Source of the DNA: Clostridia bacterium
GTDB taxonomy: Bacteria; Bacillota; Clostridia; Christensenellales; Aristaeellaceae
Direction: 5' to 3'
Assembly (NCBI GenBank): GCA_017428385.1
Contig: JAFRQX010000027.1
Location: 1 to 64,000 of the forward strand
Length of the DNA stretch: 64,000 bases
The notes below the pieces were generated by a model. The model made no database searches, was not told the DNA's origin, and saw only the letters and a list, made by a program, of their open reading frames with translations. Shown here piece by piece: positions 27,579-36,497 of this stretch (positions within the stretch are counted from its first letter, which is position 1; the number at the start of each line of letters is the position of its first letter). The position numbers and the translations under genes are program-made.

Positions 27579-27608
27579 ATTTTATCAAAAATCCCGCTTC
27601 TCTGTCAA
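27579..27608 (-). promoter_or_regulatory. Sigma-A promoter of guaB
   Basis: Minus strand TTGACA (27603-27608), 18-bp spacer, TAAAAT (27579-27584), leaving a leader of about 27 nt, too short for a riboswitch. Confidence 0.75.
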
Positions 27609-27658
27609 TTATTGTCTGAGTCTTTTTCATCTGTTTTATCATCTTCTTTTGTGTACAG

Positions 27659-27693
27659 AAAACACCCTGCGCCGTTGTTTGGACGCAAGGTGT
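27659..27693 (-). terminator. Intrinsic terminator of the leucine-rich repeat gene
   Basis: Minus strand ACACCTTGCG and CGCAGGGTGT stem around a 12-nt loop, followed by TTTTC. Confidence 0.75.
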
Positions 27694-27728
27694 AAAAGAG
27701 GAGGTTTTCTGTAAAAACAGAAACTGTT

Positions 27729-29072
27729 TTATTCCACAACTACATATTTGATATTGTTTTTCTCGCAGTATTCTTTCGCGTAGGAACCTTCCCTGACCGT
27801 ACAGACCAGGTTTTTGCATTCGTTAAATGCTGTTGGCTCTATGATGCTCACAGTAGATGGAATCTCAATACTGGTCAGGCCTGTACATCCTGAAAAGGCA
27901 TACCGACCGATGTTTTTTACACCCTCCGGGATGACAATCTTCTTCAGGCCTTTGCAGCTTTCAAAGGCGTAGGATCCGATATCTGTCACAGTGTCTGGAA
28001 CGTTGACTTCCTTCAGCTTCCTGCAGGCACTGAACTGATAGTTATTGATCACTTTTAAGCCTTCCGGAAGCCGGACTTTCGTCAGGTTGGCGGAGTCACA
28101 GAATGCAAATGGGCCGATACTTCTCACGCCGTCCGGAATGATGACTTCCTGCAGGTTTTTGTTTCCGTGGAATGCCATCTGCCCGATTGTGTCAATACCG
28201 CCCGGGATTTCATAAGTGCCTTTTATTCCGCCGGCACAGGCAACCATTTCCCGTGTATCTTTAACAATCAGTGCTCCGTTTCCGAATGCGTATACCGGAT
28301 GATCCGGATCGATTTCGATAGTCTCCAGGCTGTGGCACCAGCCAAATGCGCCAAAGCCGATCTCCTTTACACTGTTCGGAATCCTGACAGACTTCAGCTG
28401 TGCACAGCCGCGGAATGCCTGTACACCAATCTTGGTAACACTGCCGGGGATATAGACGTTGGTCAGGTTTTTGCAATCGGCAAATCCACTGGCATCAATC
28501 GTGGTGACACTGTCCGGAATAATAATCGATTTCGCTTTGTTACTATCAAATGCGCAATATCCAATTTTTGTAATTCCCCAGGGAAGCTCGTACTCCTGGA
28601 CTTTTGTGTCAGCAACCCGAACCACTGTCATGTCACTCTTCCTGATCAGCGCGCTGTTGTTGAACGCAAAAGTCGGATGTTCTTTTGGGAAATGGAGCTC
28701 CCTGAATTGATAACTTCCTGAAAGCAATCCATCTCCAATGGATTTTACACTGTCGGGTATCGTGATGGATGTCAGGTTGTAGCAGTAGTTAAAAGTATTA
28801 TTCCCGATAGAAGTAACACCTTCCGGAATAACAACGTTTCTCAGCTTCTGGCATCCATAGAACGCTTCATTTGCAATCGATGTCACCGGCTTGCCATCCA
28901 GTTCAGATGGAATAACCTGATCCGCACAATCCTGCCTTACGGATGTAATCTCAACACTACCGTCCTTCTTAAGCACGTATTGGTACGGTCCCTGTTCTGT
29001 TGCCTGTGAAGCAGAAATCATTCCGCCGCACAGCAGCATGATTGCCAGAACAAAGATGAGCAGTTTCTTCAT
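27729..29072 (-). CDS. Secreted BspA-type leucine-rich repeat protein
   Basis: A 447-residue exported protein. Signal peptide at residues 1-24 (MKKLLIFVLAIMLLCGGMIS), then about 14 LRR_5 (BspA/Treponema) repeats with the pattern IPDSVTxIGxxAFxxCxxLTxVxIP. No LPXTG or membrane anchor is seen at the C-terminus. Such proteins bind host or matrix components or other cells. The frame is open further upstream, but GGGGAAGG precedes the ATG at 29072, which begins the signal peptide. Stands alone with its own terminator. Confidence 0.92.
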   Translation of the reverse strand: MKKLLIFVLAIMLLCGGMISASQATEQGPYQYVLKKDGSVEITSVRQDCADQVIPSELDGKPVTSIANEAFYGCQKLRNVVIPEGVTSIGNNTFNYCYNLTSITIPDSVKSIGDGLLSGSYQFRELHFPKEHPTFAFNNSALIRKSDMTVVRVADTKVQEYELPWGITKIGYCAFDSNKAKSIIIPDSVTTIDASGFADCKNLTNVYIPGSVTKIGVQAFRGCAQLKSVRIPNSVKEIGFGAFGWCHSLETIEIDPDHPVYAFGNGALIVKDTREMVACAGGIKGTYEIPGGIDTIGQMAFHGNKNLQEVIIPDGVRSIGPFAFCDSANLTKVRLPEGLKVINNYQFSACRKLKEVNVPDTVTDIGSYAFESCKGLKKIVIPEGVKNIGRYAFSGCTGLTSIEIPSTVSIIEPTAFNECKNLVCTVREGSYAKEYCEKNNIKYVVVE

Positions 29073-29279
29073 TTTTCCTTCCCCTTCCATGACCGGACAC
29101 CGCGTCTTTTCCCTTCGGTATCCTTCATCCGGTTTCATTGTATCATGGATAGTTCGTAAACGGTGTAACAATGGTGTAACGTTTTTACGCTTTTGCAGCC
29201 ATCGATAATCTCCCGTTTTCTAAAAATATGCTATAATCATCTCCGTTCATTATTTCATCCTTTTACAGGAGTAGTCGTC

Positions 29280-29930
29280 ATGAAAAAAGATACCCGTAAG
29301 CTCAACGAGCCGCCGAAACGGTCCATTCTGGAAGAAGTCGGCAATGCTGTCACCCACGGTGTGGGTGCATTGTGCGCTATTGCCGGTCTCGTATTGCTGA
29401 TTCTGAAATCACATACCTCCACGCAGCTCTTCTGCTCAATTGTCTATGGTTTCTGCCTGGTCATGATGTTCCTCATGAGCTGCCTGTATCACTCCTTCCG
29501 CTGGGGCTCCACCGTCAAGCGCGTCTGGCGGCGGTTCGATTATATTTCCATCTATCTGCTGATCGGCGGTACATTCACTCCCCTGTGGCTGCTCTTCTGG
29601 GGAAATCAGCTGGGTACAATCCTCTGCTGCGTTCAGTGGGCAATTATCATCACAGGCATCGTTTTCGTCGCTGTTTTCGGCCCCGGCCGTCCCAAAGCGC
29701 TTCATATCACGCTTTTTATTGTGCTGGGCTGGTGCGGTCTGGTTTTCCTGCCCCATATGCTGCGTGAAAATCTGCCCCTGTTCCTCTTCACGCTCATCGG
29801 CGGTGTCATCTACACCGTAGGTATCATTCCCTTCGCAATGAAGAAAAAGGGAGCTCATTTTCTCTGGCATTTCTTTGTCTTCTTCGGCGCTTTAATCCAC
29901 TGGTTCGGTATCTATTTCTTTCTGTATTGA
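29280..29930 (+). CDS. Hemolysin III / PAQR family membrane protein
   Basis: A 216-residue protein with seven predicted helices, first at about residues 29-50. It shows the family's ligands: Glu/His region EEVGNAVTHGVGA near the N-terminus, SCLYHSFRWGS after helix 2-3 and ALIHWFGIYFF near the C-terminus, giving a likely zinc site. Homologues are called hemolysin III but most are not proven toxins; they may act as ceramidase-like hydrolases. AGGAG is 8 nt before the ATG. No operon partner. Confidence 0.92.
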   Translation: MKKDTRKLNEPPKRSILEEVGNAVTHGVGALCAIAGLVLLILKSHTSTQLFCSIVYGFCLVMMFLMSCLYHSFRWGSTVKRVWRRFDYISIYLLIGGTFTPLWLLFWGNQLGTILCCVQWAIIITGIVFVAVFGPGRPKALHITLFIVLGWCGLVFLPHMLRENLPLFLFTLIGGVIYTVGIIPFAMKKKGAHFLWHFFVFFGALIHWFGIYFFLY

Positions 29931-30042
29931 TATAACAGCACAATAATTTTGTGCTTTTCTGTTGATAAATTTATATTATTGTGCTATTATCCAGATGGAT
30001 AATTCATATTTCACACCTTTGGTTTGTTATCCGGTAAACCAA

Positions 30043-30076
30043 TAATTATGAATTTTGAATTTTGAATTATGAATTG
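30043..30076. repeat. Heptad repeat tract (AATTATG/AATTTTG)
   Basis: Four tandem 7-bp units directly ahead of the small gene at 30092. Confidence 0.75.
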
Positions 30077-30091
30077 AAAGATGGGGTGCCT

Positions 30092-30343
30092 GTGTCTGAC
30101 CGTCTCTATGTCAAGGTCACTTCCGATTTTGATTCCACCGGCTATATGCAGCCCCGTGCCATTCTCTGGCCTGACGGGCGTCTTTTCAACATTGATGAAA
30201 TCCGCGCTTTCCGGCCCGCCGGTGACAATCATTTGCTGGACTGCTATACTGTTATCATCCACGGGCAGGAGCGCCATCTCTTCTTTGAGCGCTCTGTTGA
30301 CCGCCTCGGCGCCCGTCTTGGCCGCTGGTATGTCGAAGCCTAA
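30092..30343 (+). CDS. Small conserved protein upstream of Y-family polymerase
   Basis: An 83-residue soluble protein. It begins MSDRLYVKVTSDFDSTGYMQPRAI if started at GTG 30092; an ATG ten codons upstream lies in the heptad repeat and would add a repeat-encoded leader, so GTG is preferred. The sequence is beta-rich with a terminal RLGRWYVEA. I recognise the general type as small proteins that accompany Y-family polymerase genes in Clostridia, but not a named family. Separated from the polymerase by hairpin array D. Confidence 0.7.
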   Translation: MSDRLYVKVTSDFDSTGYMQPRAILWPDGRLFNIDEIRAFRPAGDNHLLDCYTVIIHGQERHLFFERSVDRLGARLGRWYVEA

Positions 30344-30385
30344 TCCACTCCAACCTCCCTGTAGTACAGCGGTAAGTAACTAATC

Positions 30386-30498
30386 ACGTTTGGCGCAGCC
30401 AAACATATCATGTTCGACGAAGTCGAACCTATCATATCGGCATGAAGCCGATATATCATGTTGCGAAGCAACATATCATTCTTTTGCGAAGCAAAAGA
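30386..30498. repeat. Hairpin cassette array D (5 stems, ATATCAT linkers)
   Basis: GTTTGGC-gca, GTTCGAC-gaa, ATCGGC-atgaa, GTTGC-gaa and CTTTTGC-gaa stems with their complements. Linkers are ATATCAT or CTATCAT, a variant of the ATTTCAY seen elsewhere. Confidence 0.85.
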
Positions 30499-30548
30499 CA
30501 ATATAAAATTCATGAAAAAACAGCTTCTGAATGCTGTTTTATCCACCA

Positions 30549-30616
30549 TTTTTAAGTTTTAAGTTTTCATTATTCATTAAAAACAACACCTCCTACTTCC
30601 TGCCTCCTGCCTCACG
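30549..30616. repeat. Heptad repeat tracts before the polymerase gene
   Basis: TTTTAAG/TTTTCAT units, then CTTCCTG/CCTCCTG-type units (ACCTCCT, ACTTCCT, GCCTCCT, GCCTCAC) running to within 4 nt of the ATG. Confidence 0.65.
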
Positions 30617-30619
30617 ATT

Positions 30620-32185
30620 ATGTTTATCGCTATTGATCTCAAAAGCTTTTACGCCTCCGTGGAATGTGCTGCGCGGAATCTGGATGCCCTGTCCACAAAT
30701 CTCGTTGTGGCAGATGCCACCCGCACGGAGAAGACGATTTGTCTGGCCGTTACCCCCAGCCTCAAGGCTTACGGTATTGCCGGCCGTGCGCGTCTGTTCG
30801 AAGTCGTTCAGCGGGTAAAGGAAGTCAACGCTGAACGTCTGCGCAATGCCATCCGCCTGGGTAAAGCTGTACGCAGTCCGGACGGGAAATACGGTTTTTC
30901 CGGCAAGTCCGCTGACGCCCGGGTGCTGGCGGCGGATCCTTCCCTTCAGCTGGACTACATCGTCGCCCCGCCGCGCATGAGGCTCTATGAGCAGATCAGC
31001 ACCAAAGTCTTTTCCATCTACATGAAATATATCAGTGATGAGGACATCCACGTCTATTCCGTGGATGAATGCTTCATGGATGTCTCCGGTTATCTGAAAA
31101 CCTACGATATGACCGCCCACGAGCTGGCCATGACCATGATCCGGGATGTGCTCTACAATACCGGCATCACCGCCACAGCCGGCATTGGCACCAATATGTA
31201 CCTGGCCAAGATTGCCATGGACATCGTCGCCAAACGGGTTCCGGCGGATCAGGACGGTGTTCGCATTGCGGAGCTTGACGAGATGCGTTTCCGGGAACTG
31301 CTCTGGTGTCATCAGCCCCTGAGGGATTTCTGGCGTATCGGTTTCGGCCTCGCCCGCCGTCTCGAAAAGCTGGGCTGCTATACCATGGGAGATATTGCCC
31401 GCCTGAGCCTGACGCATGAGGATCTGCTCTACAAGGCCTTTGGCATCAATGCAGAGCTGATCATCGATCATGCCTGGGGCTGGGAGCCAACCCGGATTTC
31501 AGACATCAAATCCTACCGGCCGATCTCTAACAGTCTCAGCAGCGGCCAGGTCCTGTCTGAAGCCTGTGACGCAAAGAAAGGCCGCCTGCTTGTCCGGGAA
31601 ATGACGGATCTGCTGACCCTGGATCTGGTGAAGAAGGGGCTGGTCACCCGGAAGATTGAGCTCACCGTCGGCTATGATCAGGCGAGTATCGTCGTCGCGC
31701 AGCAGGGGCGTTCCCTGCCGGAATCAGTTTTTCGCATTGCTTCCACCGGTGAAATCTATAACGGTCCCATCTCGGCCGACCCATACGGCCGGATCACCCC
31801 GAAGTACGCCCATGGTACCGGCAATCTGGACCGCTGGACAAGCAGTACCCGGCGCATCTCGGAAGCAATGATGGAGCTGTATGACAGGATTATTCACCCG
31901 GATCTGCTGATCCGCCGGATGTATGTGGTTGCCGTCGGTCTGATCCAGGAGGAAGATATTCCGGAGGAAGGCCCCCTGCAGCTGGATCTCTTCACGGATT
32001 ATGAAACCATCACCCGGCAGAAGGAAGAGGAAGCCGCTGCGGACGCAAAAGAAAAGCGTTTGCAGGAAGCCGCCCTGGACATCCAGGAACGCTTTGGCAA
32101 AAGTGCCATGATCAAAGGGATGAATCTGGAAGAAGGCGCCATGACCATCAAACGCAACGGCCAGGTCGGCGGCCACCGCGCCTAA
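30620..32185 (+). CDS. Y-family DNA polymerase (UmuC/DinB-like)
   Basis: Translesion polymerase, 521 residues. The palm has Asp6 in MFIAIDLKSFYASVE and Asp149-Glu150 in VYSVDECFMD, the metal-binding set. The little-finger domain lies at about 300-420. Residues 454-458 are QLDLF, a textbook beta-clamp binding motif, then a charged C-terminal tail. No clear ribosome-binding site precedes the ATG; the upstream stretch is pyrimidine-rich heptad repeat, so expression may be weak or coupled. Flanked by a small protein and a YolD-like protein, the usual partner in Bacillota. SOS control is likely but no LexA box was identified. Confidence 0.93.
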   Translation: MFIAIDLKSFYASVECAARNLDALSTNLVVADATRTEKTICLAVTPSLKAYGIAGRARLFEVVQRVKEVNAERLRNAIRLGKAVRSPDGKYGFSGKSADARVLAADPSLQLDYIVAPPRMRLYEQISTKVFSIYMKYISDEDIHVYSVDECFMDVSGYLKTYDMTAHELAMTMIRDVLYNTGITATAGIGTNMYLAKIAMDIVAKRVPADQDGVRIAELDEMRFRELLWCHQPLRDFWRIGFGLARRLEKLGCYTMGDIARLSLTHEDLLYKAFGINAELIIDHAWGWEPTRISDIKSYRPISNSLSSGQVLSEACDAKKGRLLVREMTDLLTLDLVKKGLVTRKIELTVGYDQASIVVAQQGRSLPESVFRIASTGEIYNGPISADPYGRITPKYAHGTGNLDRWTSSTRRISEAMMELYDRIIHPDLLIRRMYVVAVGLIQEEDIPEEGPLQLDLFTDYETITRQKEEEAAADAKEKRLQEAALDIQERFGKSAMIKGMNLEEGAMTIKRNGQVGGHRA

Positions 32186-32209
32186 CATGAATTTCCGCCG
32201 CAGCGGATC

Positions 32210-32250
32210 ATTTTTAAGTTTTCAGTTTTAAGTTTTAAGTATTCATTTTT
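32210..32250. repeat. Degenerate heptad repeat tract
   Basis: TTTTAAG, TTTTCAG, TTTTAAG, TTTTAAG, TATTCAT in tandem. Confidence 0.7.
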
Positions 32251-32262
32251 TTAGGAGGGTTT

Positions 32263-32709
32263 ATGTCCGACACTCCCGATCCCCGCATCGTCTACTCCGA
32301 TATCATCTCTCTCCCTCACCACCAGTCTGCCACTCGCCCGCACATGAGTCTGCATGACCGTGCGGCCCAGTTCGCGCCCTTTGCAGCGCTCTCCGGTTAT
32401 GAGGAAATGGTGGATGAGGAAGCCCGGATCACAGACCGGGAGATCTCCCTCGGAGAATCGGAGCAGGATCTGCTGGATGAGCAGTTCCACCGCCTGTCGG
32501 AGATGCTGTCCGCCGGGCAGCGTCCGCAGGTTTCAGTCATGGTCTTTATTCCTGATCAGTACAAGGCCGGCGGTCGTTATGAGACCGTCACCGGTCATGC
32601 CCGCAGGATTGAGCCTGTCGAAAAGAGGCTGATCCTCCTTAATGATGACTCCCCCGCCAAACAACTCACCCTCGACATGACTCGCATTCTTGACCTGCTT
32701 ATACAATAA
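32263..32709 (+). CDS. YolD-like family protein
   Basis: A 148-residue protein with MSLHDRAAQFAPFAALSGYEEMV at about residues 28-50, the YolD-family signature. YolD is encoded next to Y-family polymerases in Bacillota and phages and is thought to assist or regulate them, possibly like UmuD. AGGAGGG precedes the ATG. Its last codons (TTGACCTGCTTAT) form the left arm of a perfect 13-bp hairpin. Confidence 0.9.
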   Translation: MSDTPDPRIVYSDIISLPHHQSATRPHMSLHDRAAQFAPFAALSGYEEMVDEEARITDREISLGESEQDLLDEQFHRLSEMLSAGQRPQVSVMVFIPDQYKAGGRYETVTGHARRIEPVEKRLILLNDDSPAKQLTLDMTRILDLLIQ

Positions 32710-32718
32710 GCAGGTCAA
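32690..32718 (+). terminator. Stop-codon hairpin of the YolD-like gene
   Basis: Perfect arms TTGACCTGCTTAT and ATAAGCAGGTCAA with a 3-nt loop; the stop TAA is at the start of the right arm. No T-run, so it may act in 3'-end protection. Confidence 0.7.
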
Positions 32719-32720
32719 AC

Positions 32721-32762
32721 TCTACACTCTTCACTTTTCACTCTTCACTCGTCACTCTTATC
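32721..32762. repeat. Heptad repeat tract (TCTTCAC type), six units
   Basis: TCTACAC, TCTTCAC, TTTTCAC, TCTTCAC, TCGTCAC, TCTTATC: exactly 42 bp. Confidence 0.8.
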
Positions 32763-32781
32763 TTACTTTTACACCATCTGT

Positions 32782-32880
32782 CACATCCGGCCCCTGGCCG
32801 GATATTTCACAAATCAGCTCAGCTGATTTATTTCATGTGCGTAGCACATTTCACATTGCGGCTTTGGCCGCAATATTTCA
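32782..32880. repeat. Hairpin cassette array E (4 stems)
   Basis: ATCCGGCC-cct, AAATCAGC-tca, GTGC-gta and ATTGCGGC-tttg stems with complements, separated by ATTTCAC or ATTTCAT. Three of the four stems also occur in array B. Confidence 0.87.
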
Positions 32881-32966
32881 TTTTCAACGGTCCTTTTCCA
32901 TATTGCTAATTATGTGGTGTATACTGTAAAATACTTCCCAGTACTACATCTCAGGAGGACAAATAT

Positions 32967-33488
32967 ATGATTCTGTTGGTTGTTGATATGCAAAACGCCC
33001 TGATCGACGATAAACTCTATGCCTTTGACACCTTTATGGAGAGAACAACCAGACTGATTGACGCCGCCCGGAAGAATAACGTAGAGGTCATCTATGTTCA
33101 GCATGACGCCGGTGAAGGCAGCGGTTTCTCCGTCGGGGATGAAGCCTTTGAGATCGCTGAAGAAGTTGCTCCCAGGGAAGGCGAAAAAGTCTTCGTCAAG
33201 ACTATCAACAGCTGCTTCGGCAACAAGGATTTCAAAGCTTATATGGAAGCACAGGAAGATAAGCGCCTGATGATCATCGGTCTCCAGACAAACTACTGCA
33301 TCGACGCCACTGTGAAATCCGCTTTTGAAAGAGGTTTTGAAGTCATCATTCCGGAAGGCACCAATTCCACCTTCGACAATGACTACATGACCGGCGAAAC
33401 CACCGTCAGGTACTATAACGAGGACGTCTGGGAAGAGATTGTTGAAAGCGTAACGATGGAAGAAGCCATCGAAATGATGGGCAAATAA
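32967..33488 (+). CDS. Isochorismatase-like cysteine hydrolase
   Basis: A 173-residue cytoplasmic hydrolase of the isochorismatase/nicotinamidase superfamily. The catalytic triad is visible: Asp7 in VVDMQN, Lys78 in FVKTINS and Cys111 in LQTNYCIDAT with the preceding cis-peptide region. The specific amide or ester substrate cannot be told. AGGAGG precedes the ATG. Monocistronic, ended by a strong terminator. Confidence 0.92.
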   Translation: MILLVVDMQNALIDDKLYAFDTFMERTTRLIDAARKNNVEVIYVQHDAGEGSGFSVGDEAFEIAEEVAPREGEKVFVKTINSCFGNKDFKAYMEAQEDKRLMIIGLQTNYCIDATVKSAFERGFEVIIPEGTNSTFDNDYMTGETTVRYYNEDVWEEIVESVTMEEAIEMMGK

Positions 33489-33494
33489 GCAAAA

Positions 33495-33527
33495 AGAGCG
33501 TGTCGTCAGACACGTTCTTTTTTATTT
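33495..33527. terminator. Bidirectional intrinsic terminator
   Basis: AGAGCGTGTC and GACACGTTCT around GTCA, flanked by A-run and T-run, between two convergent genes. Confidence 0.88.
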
Positions 33528-34547
33528 GATATCAATCCAGTACCGCCCTACCGGTACGTCATGCCTCGGGGTTTTCACATAGGATTCCAGAACCCCTCCG
33601 TTTGCGAGGATTGTCCGGACGCTGCCAGCATTCTCATCTCCCGCGGTCAGCAGCACCCTTTCCAAGCCGATGCTTTTGCAATATGACAGCATCTCATGCA
33701 GCATCCGCCTGGCATAACCCTTCTTTCTTTCCGATGGACAAACACAATACCCGATATGACCGCCCCAGGTTGCCACAGGTTCATCCGGGCGATGCTGCAC
33801 GCCGATCATACCGACAATTTTGGAGTCTGCTGTGCGCACATAAAGAAACTGGGTATAGTTTTCTTCATGCTCAGCAATATACCGGAACCATTCCTCCGGA
33901 TCTTTGCTGTACCGGAGACCTCGTGCGCCGTGCAGCCAGTCCAGGCAGTCAGCAAACTCTTCCTTGTAAGCCTTGATCTGTTCCGTGTATGCTGCTGTCG
34001 GCTTTACCAACACCGTTGCTGTTTTTCCATCAATTTCTGCGTAAACATCCTGATATACTTCATCCTGAAGAGCCTGTTTCGGCATCCAGAAGTTATACAG
34101 CTTTTTTAGTGCTACACTCTCTCCGAGGATCTTCCGCGTCTGTTCATAGGCATAATGGTTGGCATCCACTTCGTGTGGCTGACCCAGATACAGCTCAGCA
34201 AAACGTTCTTCCCCGCCTTCCAGTTCGCATTCCGCGTAATCTCCGTTCACCAGTTTGTAGCAGATCCCGTTATACTGGATCACATACTGAAGGCTTCGCC
34301 GGATCAGTTCCGGAAACTGTTGCGGCTTCAGGTACTGCACCGCATGCCGCAGCTCATGGAAAAGATAGAATGCTTTTTCAAAAACCGGAGCTGCCTCCAG
34401 CATTTTTGCGTTGATATATATCGTTCGGGTTCCGTCATCAAACGTGCCGTTCGCATTCTCATACCCTTCCGGCATATCAAAGCACAGGCTCAGTTCCAGC
34501 CCGTTTTCTTTGCAATATGTGTCAAAATAACTTTTATAATCAAACAT
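33522..34547 (-). CDS. Fusion of HExxH metallopeptidase-like domain and GNAT acetyltransferase
   Basis: A 341-residue protein with two parts. Residues 1-160 resemble ImmA/IrrE-type zinc peptidases: HELRH at 64-68 gives the HExxH motif and HEVDAN at 125-130 supplies a candidate third ligand (Glu126 or Asp128). Residues about 170-341 are a GNAT domain with the acetyl-CoA loop CPSERKKGYARRML near 270 and a NAGSVR segment near 310. The order peptidase-acetyltransferase is uncommon. The stop lies next to a shared terminator. It could be a toxin-antitoxin or regulator-processing factor with its own modifying domain, but this is conjecture. Confidence 0.8.
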   Translation of the reverse strand: MFDYKSYFDTYCKENGLELSLCFDMPEGYENANGTFDDGTRTIYINAKMLEAAPVFEKAFYLFHELRHAVQYLKPQQFPELIRRSLQYVIQYNGICYKLVNGDYAECELEGGEERFAELYLGQPHEVDANHYAYEQTRKILGESVALKKLYNFWMPKQALQDEVYQDVYAEIDGKTATVLVKPTAAYTEQIKAYKEEFADCLDWLHGARGLRYSKDPEEWFRYIAEHEENYTQFLYVRTADSKIVGMIGVQHRPDEPVATWGGHIGYCVCPSERKKGYARRMLHEMLSYCKSIGLERVLLTAGDENAGSVRTILANGGVLESYVKTPRHDVPVGRYWIDIK

Positions 34548-34600
34548 GACCTGTTCCTAATCAATATGCTTCTGTTTATCATTAAACTAATAATTCTGAA

Positions 34601-36415
34601 TTACTTATAGTACAGGCACAGCATCGTAATATCGTCAAATTGCGGAGCCTCACTGACAAAGCGATCCAGGTCTTCTTTGACTGTCTCACAGACTTCCCTG
34701 CAGCCTTCCATATCTGTACTGAAAGTTCTCGATAGTGTTTGGAGCAGTCTGTCATTACCGAAAAGCTGGTTGCCCGCGTCCGTTGCCTCGGTCACACCGT
34801 CTGTATACAGGAACAGGATATCCCCGTGTTCCAGCTGCAGTGTCTGCTCCCGGTATTTGATGTTTTCCATGGCAGCCAGCGTCAGGTTAGCCTTCTGTTC
34901 AATAAAGGCCGCCTTTCCGTTCCGGATCAGTACCGGCGGATTATGTCCGGCGTTCACAAAACGGACCAGGCCGGTATCCGTCTCCAGGAAGCCCATCCAT
35001 GCCGTAATAAACATCTCAGCTTCATTGCCTTCGCACAGCTTGTTATTGGCATTGATGAACACTTCTGTCGGGTGATCCCCTCGTTCGGCGTAATCCCGTA
35101 TTACGGTTTTGCCGGTCATCATGAACATGGCTGCCGGTATACCCTTACCGGAAACATCCGCCACAAGGAAAGCCAGCTTCCTTTCGTCCAGCAGATAGAA
35201 ATCATAGAAATCGCCGCCCACCTCTTTAGCTGTGTTCATCGTAGCATACAGACTGAAGTCTGTTCTGTCTGGATAAGGCGGGAATACAGAGGGAAGCGCT
35301 GACTGCTGGATATTCTTGGCAAAGGCCAGTTCCTCGTCAATCCGGGCTGCCGCCGCGGCAATATACTGTTTCAGGGTGCTGACTGTGGCATTGATGTCGT
35401 CTGACAGGGAGGAAAATTCTGTATTTGAACGTACGTCCACAGTCTCTTCCAGATCGCCCTGGGTGATCTTGGAAAGGGAGCTGTTCACCCGGTTAATATT
35501 ATTAACAACCAGTTTCCGGACCAGCATGAAAATGACGACAAACAGCGTCACGAAAACAAGTATTTCCAGGATGGCTGTCAACTGGACTGATGTGTTCCTC
35601 TGCAGCAGGATCTCATTTTCCGGCATCGTTGCTACAAGATAATATCCTTCTGTAAACACATACATGCAGGAGCAGTGTTCTCCGTATACATCCGTACGGA
35701 AAACCGTCTCCTCCGGCATGGTATCCCTGTCAATCCAGATCCCGGTTACAAACAGGTTCTGTCCTTCATTGTGATTCCGGTCACTGACAATATTCCAGTT
35801 TTCATCAACGATGATAATGCAGCCTTCCTGCCCCACATGACGGTTACGGGCCACTTTGATTACGAGATGATCTATATCCCGCTGAAAACGTTCAGCGTCG
35901 TAGGCCACCTGTACAAAGCCGCCTTGCTTCAGTTTTACCGCAGCGTATTTCCGCAGCAGTGAAGGATCATAGGTTGTTGGCTGATAACTCTGGACATGCT
36001 CCGTTTCCGTACTGTCCAGCAGGCAGAGAAACTCAGCGGACTGTTCCCCGCTCCGCATATCATAGTTCAGGAATGCGGCATGTGTGGTTCCTGTAATAAT
36101 CCCGTCCTGATTGATGATGTTAATCTCCGCAACATTATGCCAGTTCATGAGCGAAGAAAGTCCCACTTCATTCACCGGTGCCCCGTTGTCAATTTCATGG
36201 GCAATGGCTCTTGTCAGTGCCAGCAGATTCGCGTCAGAAGCGTCAACAACATCCTGCCGCACATCCTTGATATTCAGCCGAAGCAGATTGGCCGCGCTGT
36301 GCTGGGACAAGCCTGTCTGCAGTGTCCAGGAAAAGATCATGGACATAGCAAACGCCAGGACAACAATCAGAAGCAGCCAGCGCAGGAAGGTGTTTGAGAT
36401 GGTTCTTTTTCTCAT
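34601..36415 (-). CDS. Membrane-bound RsbU/SpoIIE-type PP2C phosphatase with sensor domain
   Basis: A 604-residue signalling protein. Helix 1 at about residues 12-32, an extracytoplasmic Cache-like sensor to about 280, helix 2 at about 281-303, HAMP linker (RVNSSLSKITQGDLEETVDV), a short coiled coil, then a SpoIIE-type phosphatase domain (about 375-604). Metal-binding motifs are seen: EVGGDFYDFY, VADVSGKGIPAAMFM, NAGHNPP, LYTDGVTEA and FDDITML. Probably dephosphorylates an anti-sigma factor antagonist in response to an external signal; no such partner gene is nearby. Could act on other phosphoproteins. Confidence 0.93.
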   Translation of the reverse strand: MRKRTISNTFLRWLLLIVVLAFAMSMIFSWTLQTGLSQHSAANLLRLNIKDVRQDVVDASDANLLALTRAIAHEIDNGAPVNEVGLSSLMNWHNVAEINIINQDGIITGTTHAAFLNYDMRSGEQSAEFLCLLDSTETEHVQSYQPTTYDPSLLRKYAAVKLKQGGFVQVAYDAERFQRDIDHLVIKVARNRHVGQEGCIIIVDENWNIVSDRNHNEGQNLFVTGIWIDRDTMPEETVFRTDVYGEHCSCMYVFTEGYYLVATMPENEILLQRNTSVQLTAILEILVFVTLFVVIFMLVRKLVVNNINRVNSSLSKITQGDLEETVDVRSNTEFSSLSDDINATVSTLKQYIAAAAARIDEELAFAKNIQQSALPSVFPPYPDRTDFSLYATMNTAKEVGGDFYDFYLLDERKLAFLVADVSGKGIPAAMFMMTGKTVIRDYAERGDHPTEVFINANNKLCEGNEAEMFITAWMGFLETDTGLVRFVNAGHNPPVLIRNGKAAFIEQKANLTLAAMENIKYREQTLQLEHGDILFLYTDGVTEATDAGNQLFGNDRLLQTLSRTFSTDMEGCREVCETVKEDLDRFVSEAPQFDDITMLCLYYK

Positions 36416-36497
36416 GTGCTTTTCCTTCTCTTTCCTGATCTTTCCCGTATCAGCTCACTGGGATTTATACCGGGAACAGTTCCTTTTTTCCGGTTTA

